A stretch of 64,000 nucleotides of DNA from Neobacillus terrae (GCF_011393025.1 NZ_JAAOEO010000010.1:1-64000); one strand, 5' to 3'. Shown: positions 35,706-44,827, counted from the stretch's first letter. Program-made: numbers and translations. Notes: generated by a model not told the origin, from the sequence alone.

Positions 35706-36209
35706 CTATTGGGCTGCGTTATTCCGGGCTGCTTTTTGGATGGCATTTACTCCCATAACTACCGCTATTAACTCAAATATATTTAAACCTTCGTCCATGC
35801 TGGTTAACTGAAAAGCGGGTGATGCAAAAAATCCACTTATTTTCTCGAACCGGCCAATTTCATTTTCGTTTTCATCAAATAGGATGTATAGATTTGAAAA
35901 GGCTTCTGACTCGATGTGAAAGTTTCGATTATCTTGGGTTTGATACTCATATTTTTTTGCAAAGAATGCTAACTTTCCTTTCAATCTCCCAATCTCTTCC
36001 CCAAATGAATTGGAAATGATCCATTTACGGCTCATGAAAGCAAACTTTCCACTAATAATAATTTTTCCATTAAGATCAAGTACATCCAGCCCAGCCGTGA
36101 ATGCACTTTTAAGGTCAATCTCTCCGACCTTTTCTTTTGATTTATTATATATAGTTGTTTTGCCAGCTGAAAAAAAGTTATCTGAAACATATAAAGTTTG
36201 TGTACCCAT
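35706..36209 (-). CDS. LURP-one/Tubby-like C-terminal fold protein
   Basis: 167 residues, a regular series of strands of the form YNKSKEKVGEIDLKSAF, GKIIISGKFAFMSRKWII, GEEIGRLKGKL, ENEIGRFEKISG, followed by a C-terminal helix with FELIAVVMGVNAIQKAARNN. This is the layout of LURP-one-related (YxjI-like) beta-barrel proteins with a buried helix. GGGGGG lies 6 bases before the ATG. First gene of a probable two-gene operon with the RDD protein. Confidence 0.7.
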   Translation of the reverse strand: MGTQTLYVSDNFFSAGKTTIYNKSKEKVGEIDLKSAFTAGLDVLDLNGKIIISGKFAFMSRKWIISNSFGEEIGRLKGKLAFFAKKYEYQTQDNRNFHIESEAFSNLYILFDENENEIGRFEKISGFFASPAFQLTSMDEGLNIFELIAVVMGVNAIQKAARNNAAQ

Positions 36210-36277
36210 TCGTCTCCCCCCTATAATAAACTTATTTCTCTTTTTCCATTAAAATCCCTTTTTTTATTAATCTATTA

Positions 36278-36304
36278 TTAAAAAAGAGCTGAAAAAACAG
36301 CTCT
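36278..36304 (-). terminator. Terminator of the acetyltransferase gene
   Basis: AGAGCTG and CAGCTCT pair with an A6 loop. On the minus strand TTTTTT follows. It lies a few bases after the stop codon. Confidence 0.85.
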
Positions 36305-36309
36305 CATTC

Positions 36310-36855
36310 TTAATCCTTAAACCTCCCCATTATAATGGTATTATAGTAGTTACCATCTGAAAGCAGTTTGTCGTTCCTTAAAACGCCTTCTACTTCAAAA
36401 CCATGTTTTTCATATAGGTTTTTGGCTTTCTCATTGGTTTCAAGTACGTTCAGGGTTATTTTTTTAATATGGTTTGAGTCTGCCCATTGAATCGACTCCT
36501 TTAAAAAGTTTTTACCTATACCGTGTCCCCAAAATTCTTTTAAGACACATACACCAAACTCAACTTTATGAGCTGATCTCTTCAATTTGTTCCCTTCACA
36601 TCTTGAAAACCCTGCAATCCTATCATTTGCCTCAGCAACTAAAAAAAGTTTCCTATCACTTTCAGAATCCTCTTTAATCATTTGTTTAAAACCTGATTCA
36701 TCTATGTATGCCTCGCCTTTTTCCCTGTCCATATTTTCTGTTTCCCCATCGATTTGTACTCTTATTTCAGACAAGCACTTGGCGTCTTTCTCTTCGGCCG
36801 ATCTGATCATATAACTGAAATTATTTATATTGAATTCTCTTGGAACAATTCTCAT
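36310..36855 (-). CDS. GNAT family N-acetyltransferase (RimJ/RimL type)
   Basis: 181 residues. VEFGVCVLKEFWGHGIGKNFLKESIQWA is motif A (HGIG), and LNVLETNEKAKNLYEKHGFEVEGVLRNDKLL is the typical C-terminal half of the RimJ/RimL/PaiA-like group. AAGGGGG lies 9 bases before the ATG. The substrate is unknown. It follows a decayed DUF218 gene on the same strand. Confidence 0.9.
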   Translation of the reverse strand: MRIVPREFNINNFSYMIRSAEEKDAKCLSEIRVQIDGETENMDREKGEAYIDESGFKQMIKEDSESDRKLFLVAEANDRIAGFSRCEGNKLKRSAHKVEFGVCVLKEFWGHGIGKNFLKESIQWADSNHIKKITLNVLETNEKAKNLYEKHGFEVEGVLRNDKLLSDGNYYNTIIMGRFKD

Positions 36856-36872
36856 TTAACATGCCCCCTTGT

Positions 36873-37333
36873 TTAAGCTCTCCTTTTAAACAGCATTCTC
36901 TTTTTTAAATAATTTGATATTTCAACATCATCATCTACTATATAACCGGTTTTTACATAATGGATTAATTTGCTTGATTCAAGTTCTACTCTTTTTCTCC
37001 CATAAGGATATTGAAACCAATTATCTTTGAAAGATCTTCCACTAAGATATCTTCATTTGGTACTCCTTATTCCATGGCCTTTAATCTTAATAACTGGGCT
37101 TCAGATAAGTTATTCTCTCTCCATATTACTCCGCCGGAAAATAATATTTTATTAGCCATTCCCTCGTTATACAGGTCTACTGCCTTTGGCAATCTATATT
37201 CAACAGCTTTGCTGCTGCCAGGAATCAAAGATACATTCTCCCTTTTCGTGATCGTCTTGTATATTTTTATAGAGAAGATCTGTCATTTGGTTATCAGTAG
37301 TTCCTCAGGATTTAATTGGGATATTTTCATCAT
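36873..37333 (-). pseudogene. DUF218/YdcF-like gene remnant with stops and internal deletion
   Basis: Pieces in the normal order are recognisable on the minus strand. MMKISQLNPEEL is the N-terminus. It is followed by a frame change and a stop, then PGSSKAVEYRLPKAVDLYNEGMANKILFSGGV, LSEAQLLRLKAME, a TAA, and GVPNEDILVEDLSK. After this the central part of the family (about 90 residues) is missing, and the C-terminal YPYGRKRVELESSKLIHYVKTGYI is in another frame. The lesions are multiple (stop codons, at least two shifts, a deletion), so this is real decay. DUF218 proteins such as YdcF and SanA are envelope-associated. Confidence 0.7.
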
Positions 37334-37403
37334 TTACTTCTATTCTTTAAGTATATTACTTACAAATTCACATTGTTTTTATTAGACCTTCATAGTAAAC
37401 AGT

Positions 37404-37430
37404 AAAAGCTGCCCGTTATAGGCAGCTTAT
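37404..37430 (-). terminator. Terminator downstream of the DMT transporter gene
   Basis: AAGCTGCC and GGCAGCTT form a perfect 8-bp stem with a 7-base loop. TTTTACT follows on the minus strand. Confidence 0.75.
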
Positions 37431-37513
37431 TCACTTACAAAGTTATTAATTACCGGTGAACGAATCTTCATTTTTAAATCATAAGAGTGAAAATTTTGTC
37501 CTATTTTTGCCAT
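37427..37513 (-). pseudogene. Possible transposase N-terminal remnant
   Basis: A 28-codon frame, MAKIGQNFHSYDLKMKIRSPV, ends in the terminator. Its first residues resemble the MAKKGQ...Y...K beginning of IS3/IS150-type OrfA transposases, but it is too short to be sure. The ribosome binding site is weak. Confidence 0.22.
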
Positions 37514-37576
37514 GAAAATCACCACTTGGTTTCAATGTTGCCCATTGGGTTTTTGAACTAAGTATTGGCAAGTTTT

Positions 37577-38011
37577 CTATTTATGGTTAAACAAATAGAG
37601 AGAACAAAATAACAGGACAATAGCAATGCCTTTTTTTATATCTAGCGGAATAACCTGTCCGCCAAACCAGCCAAAATGATCAATTAATGCACCAAAAATT
37701 AATTGCCCTGCGATAACTGATACAAGAGCGGGGGCCACACCTATTTTTGGGACAGCCAAAATCATCACACTCACATAAAAAGCACCAAGCAGACCTCCAA
37801 ACAGCTGCCATTTGGGGACGGAAAAAACTGCGCCAAGATTTCCCTTACCAAAAAACAATACCATAAAGAATAATGCAAGTGTTCCAATGGCAAAGGATAT
37901 AAATGCCCCTTCTATCGCACCTGCCTTTTTGCCGAGTCCTCCATTGATCTGTGCCTGACAGGCAACCGCCACCCCTCCTATAAAGGCAAGTAACGGGAAT
38001 AACCATTTCAT
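37577..38011 (-). CDS. DMT-family (DUF606/YdcZ) membrane transporter
   Basis: 144 residues with five membrane helices. The family signature is seen in GGVAVACQAQINGGLGKKAGAIEGAFISFAIGTL and GGLLGAFYVSVMILAVPKIGVA. Members are half-size relatives of drug/metabolite exporters, and many work as dimers. GGGTGAG lies 6-7 bases before the ATG. A terminator follows about 147 bases downstream. Confidence 0.88.
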   Translation of the reverse strand: MKWLFPLLAFIGGVAVACQAQINGGLGKKAGAIEGAFISFAIGTLALFFMVLFFGKGNLGAVFSVPKWQLFGGLLGAFYVSVMILAVPKIGVAPALVSVIAGQLIFGALIDHFGWFGGQVIPLDIKKGIAIVLLFCSLYLFNHK

Positions 38012-38229
38012 GTTGATCTCACCCTTTCATCCTTATAACAGAACTTTTTCCTCACAATTCGATAAGTCATTAAAAAATCCCTTTATTTTTTAGAAAATCG
38101 CAAACTCCACGCCATGTGCAGCTGATTCAAAATCTAATAAAGGTACAAGAAAAATGAAACAACCAAAAACAATTAATAACAATTTGCAGATATCCAAAGA
38201 GTTTAGAATAACAAAATCTACATACTAGC

Positions 38230-38267
38230 AGGTTTTTGTTTATTGCTCTGTAGTCTAACAAAAACCT
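38230..38267. repeat. Hairpin without T tract
   Basis: AGGTTTTTGTT (38230-38240) pairs with AACAAAAACCT (38257-38267) across a 16-base loop, 23 bases after the metallo-hydrolase stop on the minus strand. It is probably its terminator, with the T run inside the stem. The rest of 38012-38229 holds nothing clear. Confidence 0.5.
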
Positions 38268-38290
38268 ACTCTTCCTTTCCAATCTTATTA

Positions 38291-39253
38291 TTAGAGTGGT
38301 TTAGTAAATAAATCATAAACCTTTTTCAGGTTTGACCTAAAATAGGTAGTAAAGGACCAGTCTTGATAAGTCTGTGGAATAAAGATATCATCAATGCTTT
38401 TCTTTTTTTCAACAGCCTCCGACACTAATTCCATTATATCGTTGATGTATCCCTTTACTTCATGAAGCTCTTTCATTGAACAAACTTTGCCATGCCCTGG
38501 TACGATCGTTTCAATATCTAAAAGCTCCACTCGCCCTAAAATGTTTATCCATTCCTGGGGGTTTCCATCTATCATTACTGGATGATGCTTTGAGAGTACT
38601 AAATCGCCCATTACAGCTAATTTTTCTTCAGGAAAATACACGAATGTATCACTTTGCGTGTGACCACCGCCATAAGTTATCAGTTGTACTGTCCGGTCAC
38701 TACCATGTATACTCATCTTTTGTTCAAAGGTAATGGTTGGAAGAGTGTATACCATTTGGGGAAGGAATTGCATGTACTCTCGGTCACTAGCATTTTCCCA
38801 TTCCATTTCCTTTTTCAACTTTTCATCTTTCTCTTTTTTTATTTTCTCTTTTATTTCTTCCATAGCCTTATAAATCGGCTCAGGGTTTTTGAGTTGCTGT
38901 TCTAGTCTGTTTTTTCCAAAATTAGCCATAATATTTCGAGTAGTTGAGGTAGAAAGTATTTCTGCCTTTGGCGTAAAAACTTGATTACCACTCGTATGGT
39001 CACTGTGCCAATGTGTATTGATTACATAGGAAACTGGTTTTCCAGTAAGGCGAATGGCAGCTTCATGCAGGTCTTCTGCAGCCTTTATTGTTGTGAAGGT
39101 ATCCACTACTAGTGTTTTATCACCTAAATCAATGATGGCTGCATTTCCGACAGAGCCTGTACCAGGGACAGAAATGGCGGCATATACACCTTCAGTTACG
39201 TTATTTAGCTGGAAATGCTTTGAACCCATATATGTATCTATTGTATTTTTCAT
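38291..39253 (-). CDS. MBL-fold metallo-hydrolase
   Basis: 320 residues. The metal-binding HWHSDHTSGNQ (HxHxDH) is intact, with further ligands in GGGHTQSDTF, AVMGDLVLSKHHP and IVPGHGKV. A charged helical insert (EEIKEKIKKEKDEKLKKEME) of about 40 residues sits between the first metal motif and the next. GGAGAGGG lies 6 bases before the ATG at 39253. Such enzymes include lactonase and beta-lactamase-like hydrolases (subclass with long cap); the substrate is unknown. Confidence 0.88.
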   Translation of the reverse strand: MKNTIDTYMGSKHFQLNNVTEGVYAAISVPGTGSVGNAAIIDLGDKTLVVDTFTTIKAAEDLHEAAIRLTGKPVSYVINTHWHSDHTSGNQVFTPKAEILSTSTTRNIMANFGKNRLEQQLKNPEPIYKAMEEIKEKIKKEKDEKLKKEMEWENASDREYMQFLPQMVYTLPTITFEQKMSIHGSDRTVQLITYGGGHTQSDTFVYFPEEKLAVMGDLVLSKHHPVMIDGNPQEWINILGRVELLDIETIVPGHGKVCSMKELHEVKGYINDIMELVSEAVEKKKSIDDIFIPQTYQDWSFTTYFRSNLKKVYDLFTKPL

Positions 39254-39754
39254 GTTTCCCTCTCCCATTTTAATATATTATTTTTCTACTATTATGTATC
39301 CGCTTTTCAATTGAACATTGATGTCCTCCTACTTCAACAAAAAAGGGATATTCTCCTTCTTTAAGAATTGCCCTTTTTATGATGTTCCTAATAAATCAAA
39401 AGGACCATCGTTACGAGTACATTTTATTTTACCTATTCCTTTAGGAGAAGAAAACCGCGTGATTTAGCGGCTGTATGTAAATAATTTTTTTCAATTAATG
39501 GAAATAATATGTGAAGCAGATACACTAATATACAAACATTTCTCATATTAAATATAGAGTTAAATAGGGCATTTTGGTAAAATGCTTCTCTATTTATGGA
39601 TAATCCTTGGAAAGGGATTTGGCCAAATTGGCAGACTAAATTCGCTAACAATTGTTTTTTTTCATTCGACTCCCCATATATGGCCCCTTGCTTTTATGCA
39701 TTGGTATTTCCAAGTACTTTTAAAAAAGCTTTTTACCAAAGGAGGACTAACCTT
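39254..39754. other. Intergenic region with one hairpin
   Basis: No supported gene. AAAAAGGG (about 39340-39347) pairs with CCCTTTTT (39371-39378), with an inner ATTCT/AGAAT stem and T tracts on both strands, so it looks like a terminator whose gene has been lost. Open frames here lack ribosome binding sites. Confidence 0.45.
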
Positions 39755-40111
39755 TTGAAGATTTCTTCTATGACGTTCAAAGAACCTCCAGTTTATCATG
39801 AAATTCCCCCCATTTATGAAGGTTTAGGCCTGCCGGATTTATCTTCGTTCATTGAACAACGCTTTGAATTCGCTTATGCGATTGGGAAAGAGGAAAGAAT
39901 AGGATACGGCAGTATTCGCTTTTATAAACAACAGGGGGATTTTAAAGTAAATATTTCTGATAAATTACCAGGAGTGGGACCTAAAAAGCTTCAACAAATA
40001 AAAGGTTTATTACTGGAGGATGCCAAAAGGGCTTTAATCCAAAGTATTGATTCAGAACTAGAAAAACGGCAGGTTTACTATGCCGACTTTCGCCAGCGCA
40101 GGAAAGATTGA
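39755..40111 (+). CDS. Protein of unknown function
   Basis: 118 residues, soluble. It begins MKISSMTFKEPPVYHEIPPIYEG, has a central strand region (GYGSIRFYKQQGDFKVNIS) and a charged helical C-terminus (QSIDSELEKRQVYYADFRQRRKD). No family is recognised. I chose the TTG at 39755 because AAAGGAGG lies 9 bases upstream; the longer frame from 39596 contains unlikely sequence and no ribosome binding site. Confidence 0.6.
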   Translation: MKISSMTFKEPPVYHEIPPIYEGLGLPDLSSFIEQRFEFAYAIGKEERIGYGSIRFYKQQGDFKVNISDKLPGVGPKKLQQIKGLLLEDAKRALIQSIDSELEKRQVYYADFRQRRKD

Positions 40112-40154
40112 GAGTGAGTGTGTTGTTCCAGAAACTCGTAAAAAAATTTGTATA

Positions 40155-40187
40155 TTAAAAAAGCAATGCGATTATTTACGCATTGCT
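40155..40187 (-). terminator. Terminator of the VOC-family gene
   Basis: AGCAATGCG pairs perfectly with CGCATTGCT with an 8-base loop. On the minus strand TTTTTTAATA follows. Confidence 0.8.
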
Positions 40188-40237
40188 CTCGATAATTAAT
40201 TTTTTGTAAAATGAACGAACACGGCTTTCTTTGAGTT

Positions 40238-40618
40238 TTACAATTTTTCCATAACGGCAAAGTAATTACTTTCATTATCTGCAAAATTAAATATTCTTCC
40301 AGCAGGCATATTTACAATTTCCCCAACTGTAACGTTTTTACTTGTTAAGTCGCTATATAATGAATCAAAATTTTTCGAGAAAAACATTAAAGAAGGTGTT
40401 CCAAGATTTAATTCAGGTTCCATTTTTGAAATCAGTTCCTTGTCATGTAGAATAATCCTAGTTTCAGCTTCATTTGTAGGAGCAATTTCAATCCATCTCA
40501 TTCCTTGGCCGTTATCTTGTTCAGAAACTACTGTAAATCCAACTTTATCTCTCCAAAAATTTACTGCTTCATCTTGGTCATTTACATACAGCATAATCTG
40601 GCCAACTACATTAATCAT
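40238..40618 (-). CDS. VOC-family (glyoxalase fold) protein
   Basis: 126 residues with two beta-alpha-beta-beta-beta modules: MINVVGQIMLYVNDQDEAVNFWRDKVGFTVV, then RWIEIAPTNEAETRIILHDK, and SLMFFSKNFDSLYSDLTSKNVTVGE with FNFADNESNYFAVME. This matches small glyoxalase/bleomycin-resistance-like proteins. GGAAGGG lies 6 bases before ATG 40618. The substrate is unknown. Upstream (40740-40890) a decayed frame reads PNDLTDEYRGYISAYIDTLV between stops, perhaps the remnant of another gene. Confidence 0.85.
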   Translation of the reverse strand: MINVVGQIMLYVNDQDEAVNFWRDKVGFTVVSEQDNGQGMRWIEIAPTNEAETRIILHDKELISKMEPELNLGTPSLMFFSKNFDSLYSDLTSKNVTVGEIVNMPAGRIFNFADNESNYFAVMEKL

Positions 40619-40921
40619 TATATCCCTTCCCTCTTCATTAGTATTTTTTCTTAAAACTAATTCATCTTTCGGAAGACTATAAACAAAATTCCTCGTTGAA
40701 AAACTGTAACACTTCTTTCTAGACATCTTCATTTTACCAAGGTATCAATATATGCGCTAATGTAGCCTCTGTATTCGTCTGTCAGATCATTTGGTAGCCT
40801 TCAAATCTGACCAACATGAAGTTTTTGCTTATGCAGTCTTTATGCATATCTTCCAAGTCCATCTACTAAAGTCATCCTCCGCACTTGACAACAAATCGCT
40901 AGATCAAAGAAATCGCCTTAT

Positions 40922-41647
40922 TTAGGTATTTGCTAATTTCGCAGGTTTGATTTTTGCAGACAAGGACGCAAGTGCAGATTCATTGAATCCTTTAACGATC
41001 AGCCAGACTGCTAAAATCATTTCATTAGCTGCTACAGGCAGTGCCAAAATACCACCCCACACAGAGGTTTGTTGAATGATTCCGAACATTTCAAGCAAGG
41101 CTGCAATAAAAACAAGCGTTGCCCCTGTTATACCCAAGAGTGGTATAAACCTGGGTACGAGCTTGGATTTATAAAATATATAACTGTACATCATTGTATT
41201 GATGCCAAGCATGAAATTGGGACCAAGTAAAAATGTCCAGTCATGTATTGCTTTTAATACTGTACCTGAAGCTTGAAAAGAGGCGGTGTCAGTACCTCCT
41301 GCTGCTGCAAATTCCCTGCTTAAGGTCAATAGGGAAAGTACACTTATTATACCAACAGTAATGATAACCGCTTCCAGAAACCTGAAGCAAAGATGCCATA
41401 GAGCGATAGTTTCATTATATTTCCTCAAAATTGGAAACATGGTAGTTGAAGTACCAATCGCCGATGCGACAAGAATTAACTCCATAAGTGCTCCAAGTAC
41501 CACCTGGTTGGCGTGTTTGGAACCTGTAATCAGATAATCAGGAACTTTTAGGATAGGATTGTATAAAATAAGCCCAACTACCGCCGTAACGGCTGCAAGA
41601 ATAAACAGTACACCAACAATTTTTGCTGCTTTTTTGTTTGAATTCAT
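40922..41647 (-). CDS. DUF4386 membrane protein
   Basis: 241 residues with six or seven membrane helices. The start MNSNKKAAKIVGVLFILAAVTAVVG and the middle FRFLEAVIITVGIISVLSLLTLS are typical of DUF4386, whose function is unknown. GGGGAG lies about 6 bases before the ATG. It follows the XRE regulator gene by 57 bases on the same strand and may belong to the same unit. Confidence 0.85.
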   Translation of the reverse strand: MNSNKKAAKIVGVLFILAAVTAVVGLILYNPILKVPDYLITGSKHANQVVLGALMELILVASAIGTSTTMFPILRKYNETIALWHLCFRFLEAVIITVGIISVLSLLTLSREFAAAGGTDTASFQASGTVLKAIHDWTFLLGPNFMLGINTMMYSYIFYKSKLVPRFIPLLGITGATLVFIAALLEMFGIIQQTSVWGGILALPVAANEMILAVWLIVKGFNESALASLSAKIKPAKLANT

Positions 41648-41704
41648 TTTTATCTCCCCTTCTTTAATAAATCCACAAACGATAAAGCAAAAAAATTTTA
41701 GTTC

Positions 41705-41929
41705 TTACAGCTTTGTGTTGTCCCCATAAAAGAATACCTCTTCTAACGGTAAGTTAAAGGCGTGTGCAATACGAAAAGCGAGTTCTAGGGATGGGGAGTA
41801 GTTTCCCTTTTCGAGAGCCACAATAGTTTGTCTTGTTACACCCACCTTGTCAGCCAATTGCTGCTGAGTCATTTCATCATGGTTGAATCGTAATTTTCGA
41901 ATGTGATTGCCGACAAGCTTTTTACTCAT
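41705..41929 (-). CDS. Small XRE-family HTH regulator
   Basis: 74 residues, a single helix-turn-helix: MTQQQLADKVGVTRQTIVALEKGNYSPSLELAFRIAHAFNLPLEEVFFY, the compact form found in many Bacillus regulator/membrane-protein pairs. AAAGGAG lies 8 bases before the ATG. It starts one base after the stop of the membrane-protein gene, so it probably controls that gene and its own operon. Confidence 0.92.
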   Translation of the reverse strand: MSKKLVGNHIRKLRFNHDEMTQQQLADKVGVTRQTIVALEKGNYSPSLELAFRIAHAFNLPLEEVFFYGDNTKL

Positions 41930-41930
41930 A

Positions 41931-42374
41931 TTAGACTCCTTTCCGATAGTGATAAAGTTTCGTAATGGAGCCAGTCACATCGGAAAGGAATCCTGCTGTG
42001 ATTAAGATAATGAACATTTTCTGTGATGGTTCATAGATGATCAGCGACCCCATTGCCAGAAGAAAGCCGACGATAAACACGAAAAAAGAATTTCGGTTCG
42101 CTTTCAAGTCAATTAATTTATCAAGTTCATCTGCAAATTTTGGTTCCTTTTCTCTGGTTGTAATTCGAAAGACAATGTTAAAAATTATGCTGATAAGGAT
42201 ATGAGCGATTATTGAAAACAAAGTCAGGATGAGGACGAAGGAGCCCCAAAAGTGGAAGGTTTCTGACTCAAGCCCCCCTTCTGGAAACCTCGGGTACATG
42301 TACAAGCAATAAGATCCGAAAATGAGTATGGCGCTGATCAACGAAACGATACTCTTCTTTTCTTGATAGGTCAT
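41931..42374 (-). CDS. Four-helix membrane protein paired with an XRE regulator
   Basis: 147 residues with four membrane helices in two pairs (about 13-32, 43-67, 95-115, 120-140) joined by a basic loop (RITTREKEPKFADELDKLIDLKANR). The layout resembles the DUF2178-like proteins commonly encoded next to small XRE regulators. AGGAGG lies 9 bases before ATG 42374. Function unknown. Confidence 0.75.
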   Translation of the reverse strand: MTYQEKKSIVSLISAILIFGSYCLYMYPRFPEGGLESETFHFWGSFVLILTLFSIIAHILISIIFNIVFRITTREKEPKFADELDKLIDLKANRNSFFVFIVGFLLAMGSLIIYEPSQKMFIILITAGFLSDVTGSITKLYHYRKGV

Positions 42375-42814
42375 AGTTAACACCTCCTGTATGGTCACTT
42401 TTACATCAAGTAAAATATTATATGCACAATGTAATATAAAGTATACATTAAGTCAATTTTTTATTACATTAAATTCGTTTAACATCGCTAAGTAGGCAGT
42501 GTTCCAGCCCTCTGCAAACGCAACGGGTTGGGGATTTAAGAAACGAACTACCTTATGGCCGTTTTTCTGAGCTGCAAAGCAAAAAAAGACAGCAGACCAA
42601 AGCTGAAATAATACAGTCTTTGTCTGCCGTTTAAGATTAACTAAGCTCTTGAAAACTACCTTCTTGCAATTCCCTCACTTTTTCTATCCATTTTCCCCTT
42701 TTACTCACTTTATAGAGAGAGGGTGAGCCACTCTTGTAGGAAACCCTTAGGGTTTGATTCATTTCACGTAGGGTATTCTTCCTTAGGTTTTTAGACAACC
42801 AATCAATAAAGTAT
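42375..42814. other. Intergenic region
   Basis: No gene seen. An imperfect hairpin (GACAGCAGAC with GTCTTTGTCTGC at about 42588-42632) lies in the middle. It could be a decayed terminator. Confidence 0.4.
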
Positions 42815-43858
42815 CTATTCCGACCTTTTCGGAAGCCAGTCTGCCAGAAAAGCTGGCAGCACTTTACCTTTAACGGCGAGCGTAGTGTGGCCGCCGGCTA
42901 CAAGTGAGTAGGTCTTGTCTTTGCTTGAAACCACATTAATAAAGTCTTTGCTTAAATTCTCAGGAACAAGTCGGTCCTCGCTGGCTGCGACTATTAGAAG
43001 GTTGGCTTTAATATTGACAGGGTCAGCCTTTTTGCCACGTATCACCAAACTTCGATTCATGAATTTATTTTCCTTCCCCATATCATTCAACAGCTGTTTA
43101 ACAGCGGCTCCTGAAAATCCAATATGGCCCTCTGTCCAATTGTTGAACCGTCGCCATTTATCAACATAATCTTTGTCATAGCCCTTATTTAATAGAGACA
43201 GGTAGTGGCTAAAATAGATTGGTGCACTGACTGCACGCATGCTGTATTTCATGAATTTTCCCGGAATAAATCCATATGCGTCTAAAAGCCTGTCTATTTT
43301 CAAATCACCATTTTTAATGGCTTCAATCCATTTATCGAATATCGGAGGATCGGAGAAATTAAGCGGGGCAACACAAAGAATTAAATTCCGGATAGGTTCT
43401 GATGAAATTGCTGCATATATAGCGGCCAAAGTTCCTCCCAGGCAGTAGCCGATGACGGTAATTTCCTTTGCCTTGGAATGGTGCAAAGCCATCCGTACGG
43501 CACGTTGAATGTAATCGACAAGATAATCATCAATTGTAATATCTTTATCCTCGTAGCCCGGGACACCGAAATCCAGCAAATAGACATCAAAACCATTCTC
43601 GACGAAGGCTTCGATCATGCTCGCCCCCGGAGCCATATCAAGGACAAATGCTTTGTTTACAAGGGAATATATAAGAAAGAGAGGGACAGAATATTTCTTT
43701 TTTGAAGTTCGATAATGCCAAAGGGTCGCTTTATTCTTTTTCCAGACCGCTATTCTTGGGGTGGGTCCTACTTCAGGTTCAGGCGTTGTCCAAATGCTGA
43801 AGAATCCTTTCCACCGTTTTGCTTCCTTCTCAGGATCGAAATCAGGCATGTCGGTCAC
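42815..43858 (-). CDS. phaC: Polyhydroxyalkanoate synthase, class IV catalytic subunit
   Basis: 347 residues, the short class III/IV length. The lipase-like box GYCLGG holds the nucleophile C139; D295 in ASEDRLVP and H324 in AGGHTTLA complete the triad. VPLFLIYSLVNKAFVLDMAPG and FDVYLLDFG match Bacillus PhaC. It polymerises 3-hydroxyacyl-CoA on granules together with PhaR. The start overlaps phaR by 17 bases (GTG 43858; ATG 43849 also possible). phaB and phaP are not next to it. Confidence 0.94.
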   Translation of the reverse strand: MTDMPDFDPEKEAKRWKGFFSIWTTPEPEVGPTPRIAVWKKNKATLWHYRTSKKKYSVPLFLIYSLVNKAFVLDMAPGASMIEAFVENGFDVYLLDFGVPGYEDKDITIDDYLVDYIQRAVRMALHHSKAKEITVIGYCLGGTLAAIYAAISSEPIRNLILCVAPLNFSDPPIFDKWIEAIKNGDLKIDRLLDAYGFIPGKFMKYSMRAVSAPIYFSHYLSLLNKGYDKDYVDKWRRFNNWTEGHIGFSGAAVKQLLNDMGKENKFMNRSLVIRGKKADPVNIKANLLIVAASEDRLVPENLSKDFINVVSSKDKTYSLVAGGHTTLAVKGKVLPAFLADWLPKRSE

Positions 43859-44396
43859 CTAATTTTCTTACTGCTTGATGTAGCTCGTTTTTACCTAAAG
43901 CAAAGGAAGGATCCAAAAGTGAAGCAAAGGAAGGATCCATAATGGATTTAGTTAATTCATAGATTATTCTTTTCTTGTTTGATTTACTGCTATAGGTGGT
44001 TTCCTCATCTGACATTAATAGTGGGACACTTTGTTGTTGCGTAGAATCTGAAATCCCATTTTTCGCTAAAAGGGCCTTTAATTCCTCGATTGAGGCAGCC
44101 AATTGCATGATTTCATCTCTTAATTTATCTACTTTTTCTTCGGTCTGAATGGTCAGCTTCCCTATATTCGCCACATCCTTCTTTGTTGGAATATTGAGTT
44201 GGATTGAAGTAATTTCCTGGTACTGATGGAGCCGCTCAATTAGGTTCGCATGGTGATTGGCCAGAATACCAGCAATACCAGCAACATCTCTCCTGTTAAG
44301 ATGGTTACGAATCTGTTCATTAAGCTGAGTCTCTAGTTTAAAGCCGGCATTTCTAAGAAATTCATAAATATCACTAATCTTATGCTCTTTTGACAT
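43842..44396 (-). CDS. phaR: PHA synthase subunit PhaR
   Basis: 184 residues, helical and charged, with long coiled-coil parts (NEQIRNHLNRRDVAGIAGILANH, VDKLRDEIMQLAASIEELKALLAKN), as in the Bacillus PhaR subunit that activates class IV PhaC. GGAG lies 8 bases before the ATG. The C-terminus contains a duplicated octapeptide (DPSFASLL, DPSFALGK) from a 24-base tandem repeat at about 43897-43938. It overlaps phaC. Confidence 0.9.
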   Translation of the reverse strand: MSKEHKISDIYEFLRNAGFKLETQLNEQIRNHLNRRDVAGIAGILANHHANLIERLHQYQEITSIQLNIPTKKDVANIGKLTIQTEEKVDKLRDEIMQLAASIEELKALLAKNGISDSTQQQSVPLLMSDEETTYSSKSNKKRIIYELTKSIMDPSFASLLDPSFALGKNELHQAVRKLGDRHA

Positions 44397-44584
44397 CGAT
44401 AATCTCCTTTCTTGTTAAAATGTTCATATTAGTATAAACAACCTTCTTTTTCTTTGTGCCAAAATTAGTAATCTTGCCCGTGCCTTTAATTGAATAAAAA
44501 ATTTTTTTACATGAGGCATGTACCGCTACGTAATTAAGCATAATGCATAACGTATGAAGTACTGATAGGACAAGGAGGGACAAT

Positions 44585-44827
44585 ATGAATGAAGAAGAGA
44601 TGGAAGATGCATTTACCATGAGTGGGCATTACCGCTTATTTAAGAAACTCAAATATCCTTTATACATTTCAGGCGAGATGGATGAGGTAGACAGCAGCGT
44701 GCTTGAATCGTTTTTTTCATGGTATAGCTTTGATGAAGACCATCCAGTGTTCTTTGATGATTTTATCTATCACTTCAGGATTTTCAGGATGCTTGAAAAA
44801 CGAAATATATTACCTGAAGTTTTTTAA
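44585..44827 (+). CDS. Small acidic protein of unknown function
   Basis: 80 residues, acidic and aromatic (FFSWYSFDEDHPVFFDDFIYHF), no membrane segment. CAAGGAGG lies 8 bases before the ATG, and a terminator follows. Transcribed divergently from phaR. The family is not recognised; position next to PHA genes may be coincidental. Confidence 0.65.
   Translation: MNEEEMEDAFTMSGHYRLFKKLKYPLYISGEMDEVDSSVLESFFSWYSFDEDHPVFFDDFIYHFRIFRMLEKRNILPEVF

Noticed and set aside
37011..37385. Plus-strand open frame of 124 codons
   Set aside because: It is antisense to the recognisable DUF218 remnant on the minus strand and has no start signals.
39433..39651. Minus-strand open frame of 72 codons
   Set aside because: No ribosome binding site, no recognised motif, and AT-rich biased composition.
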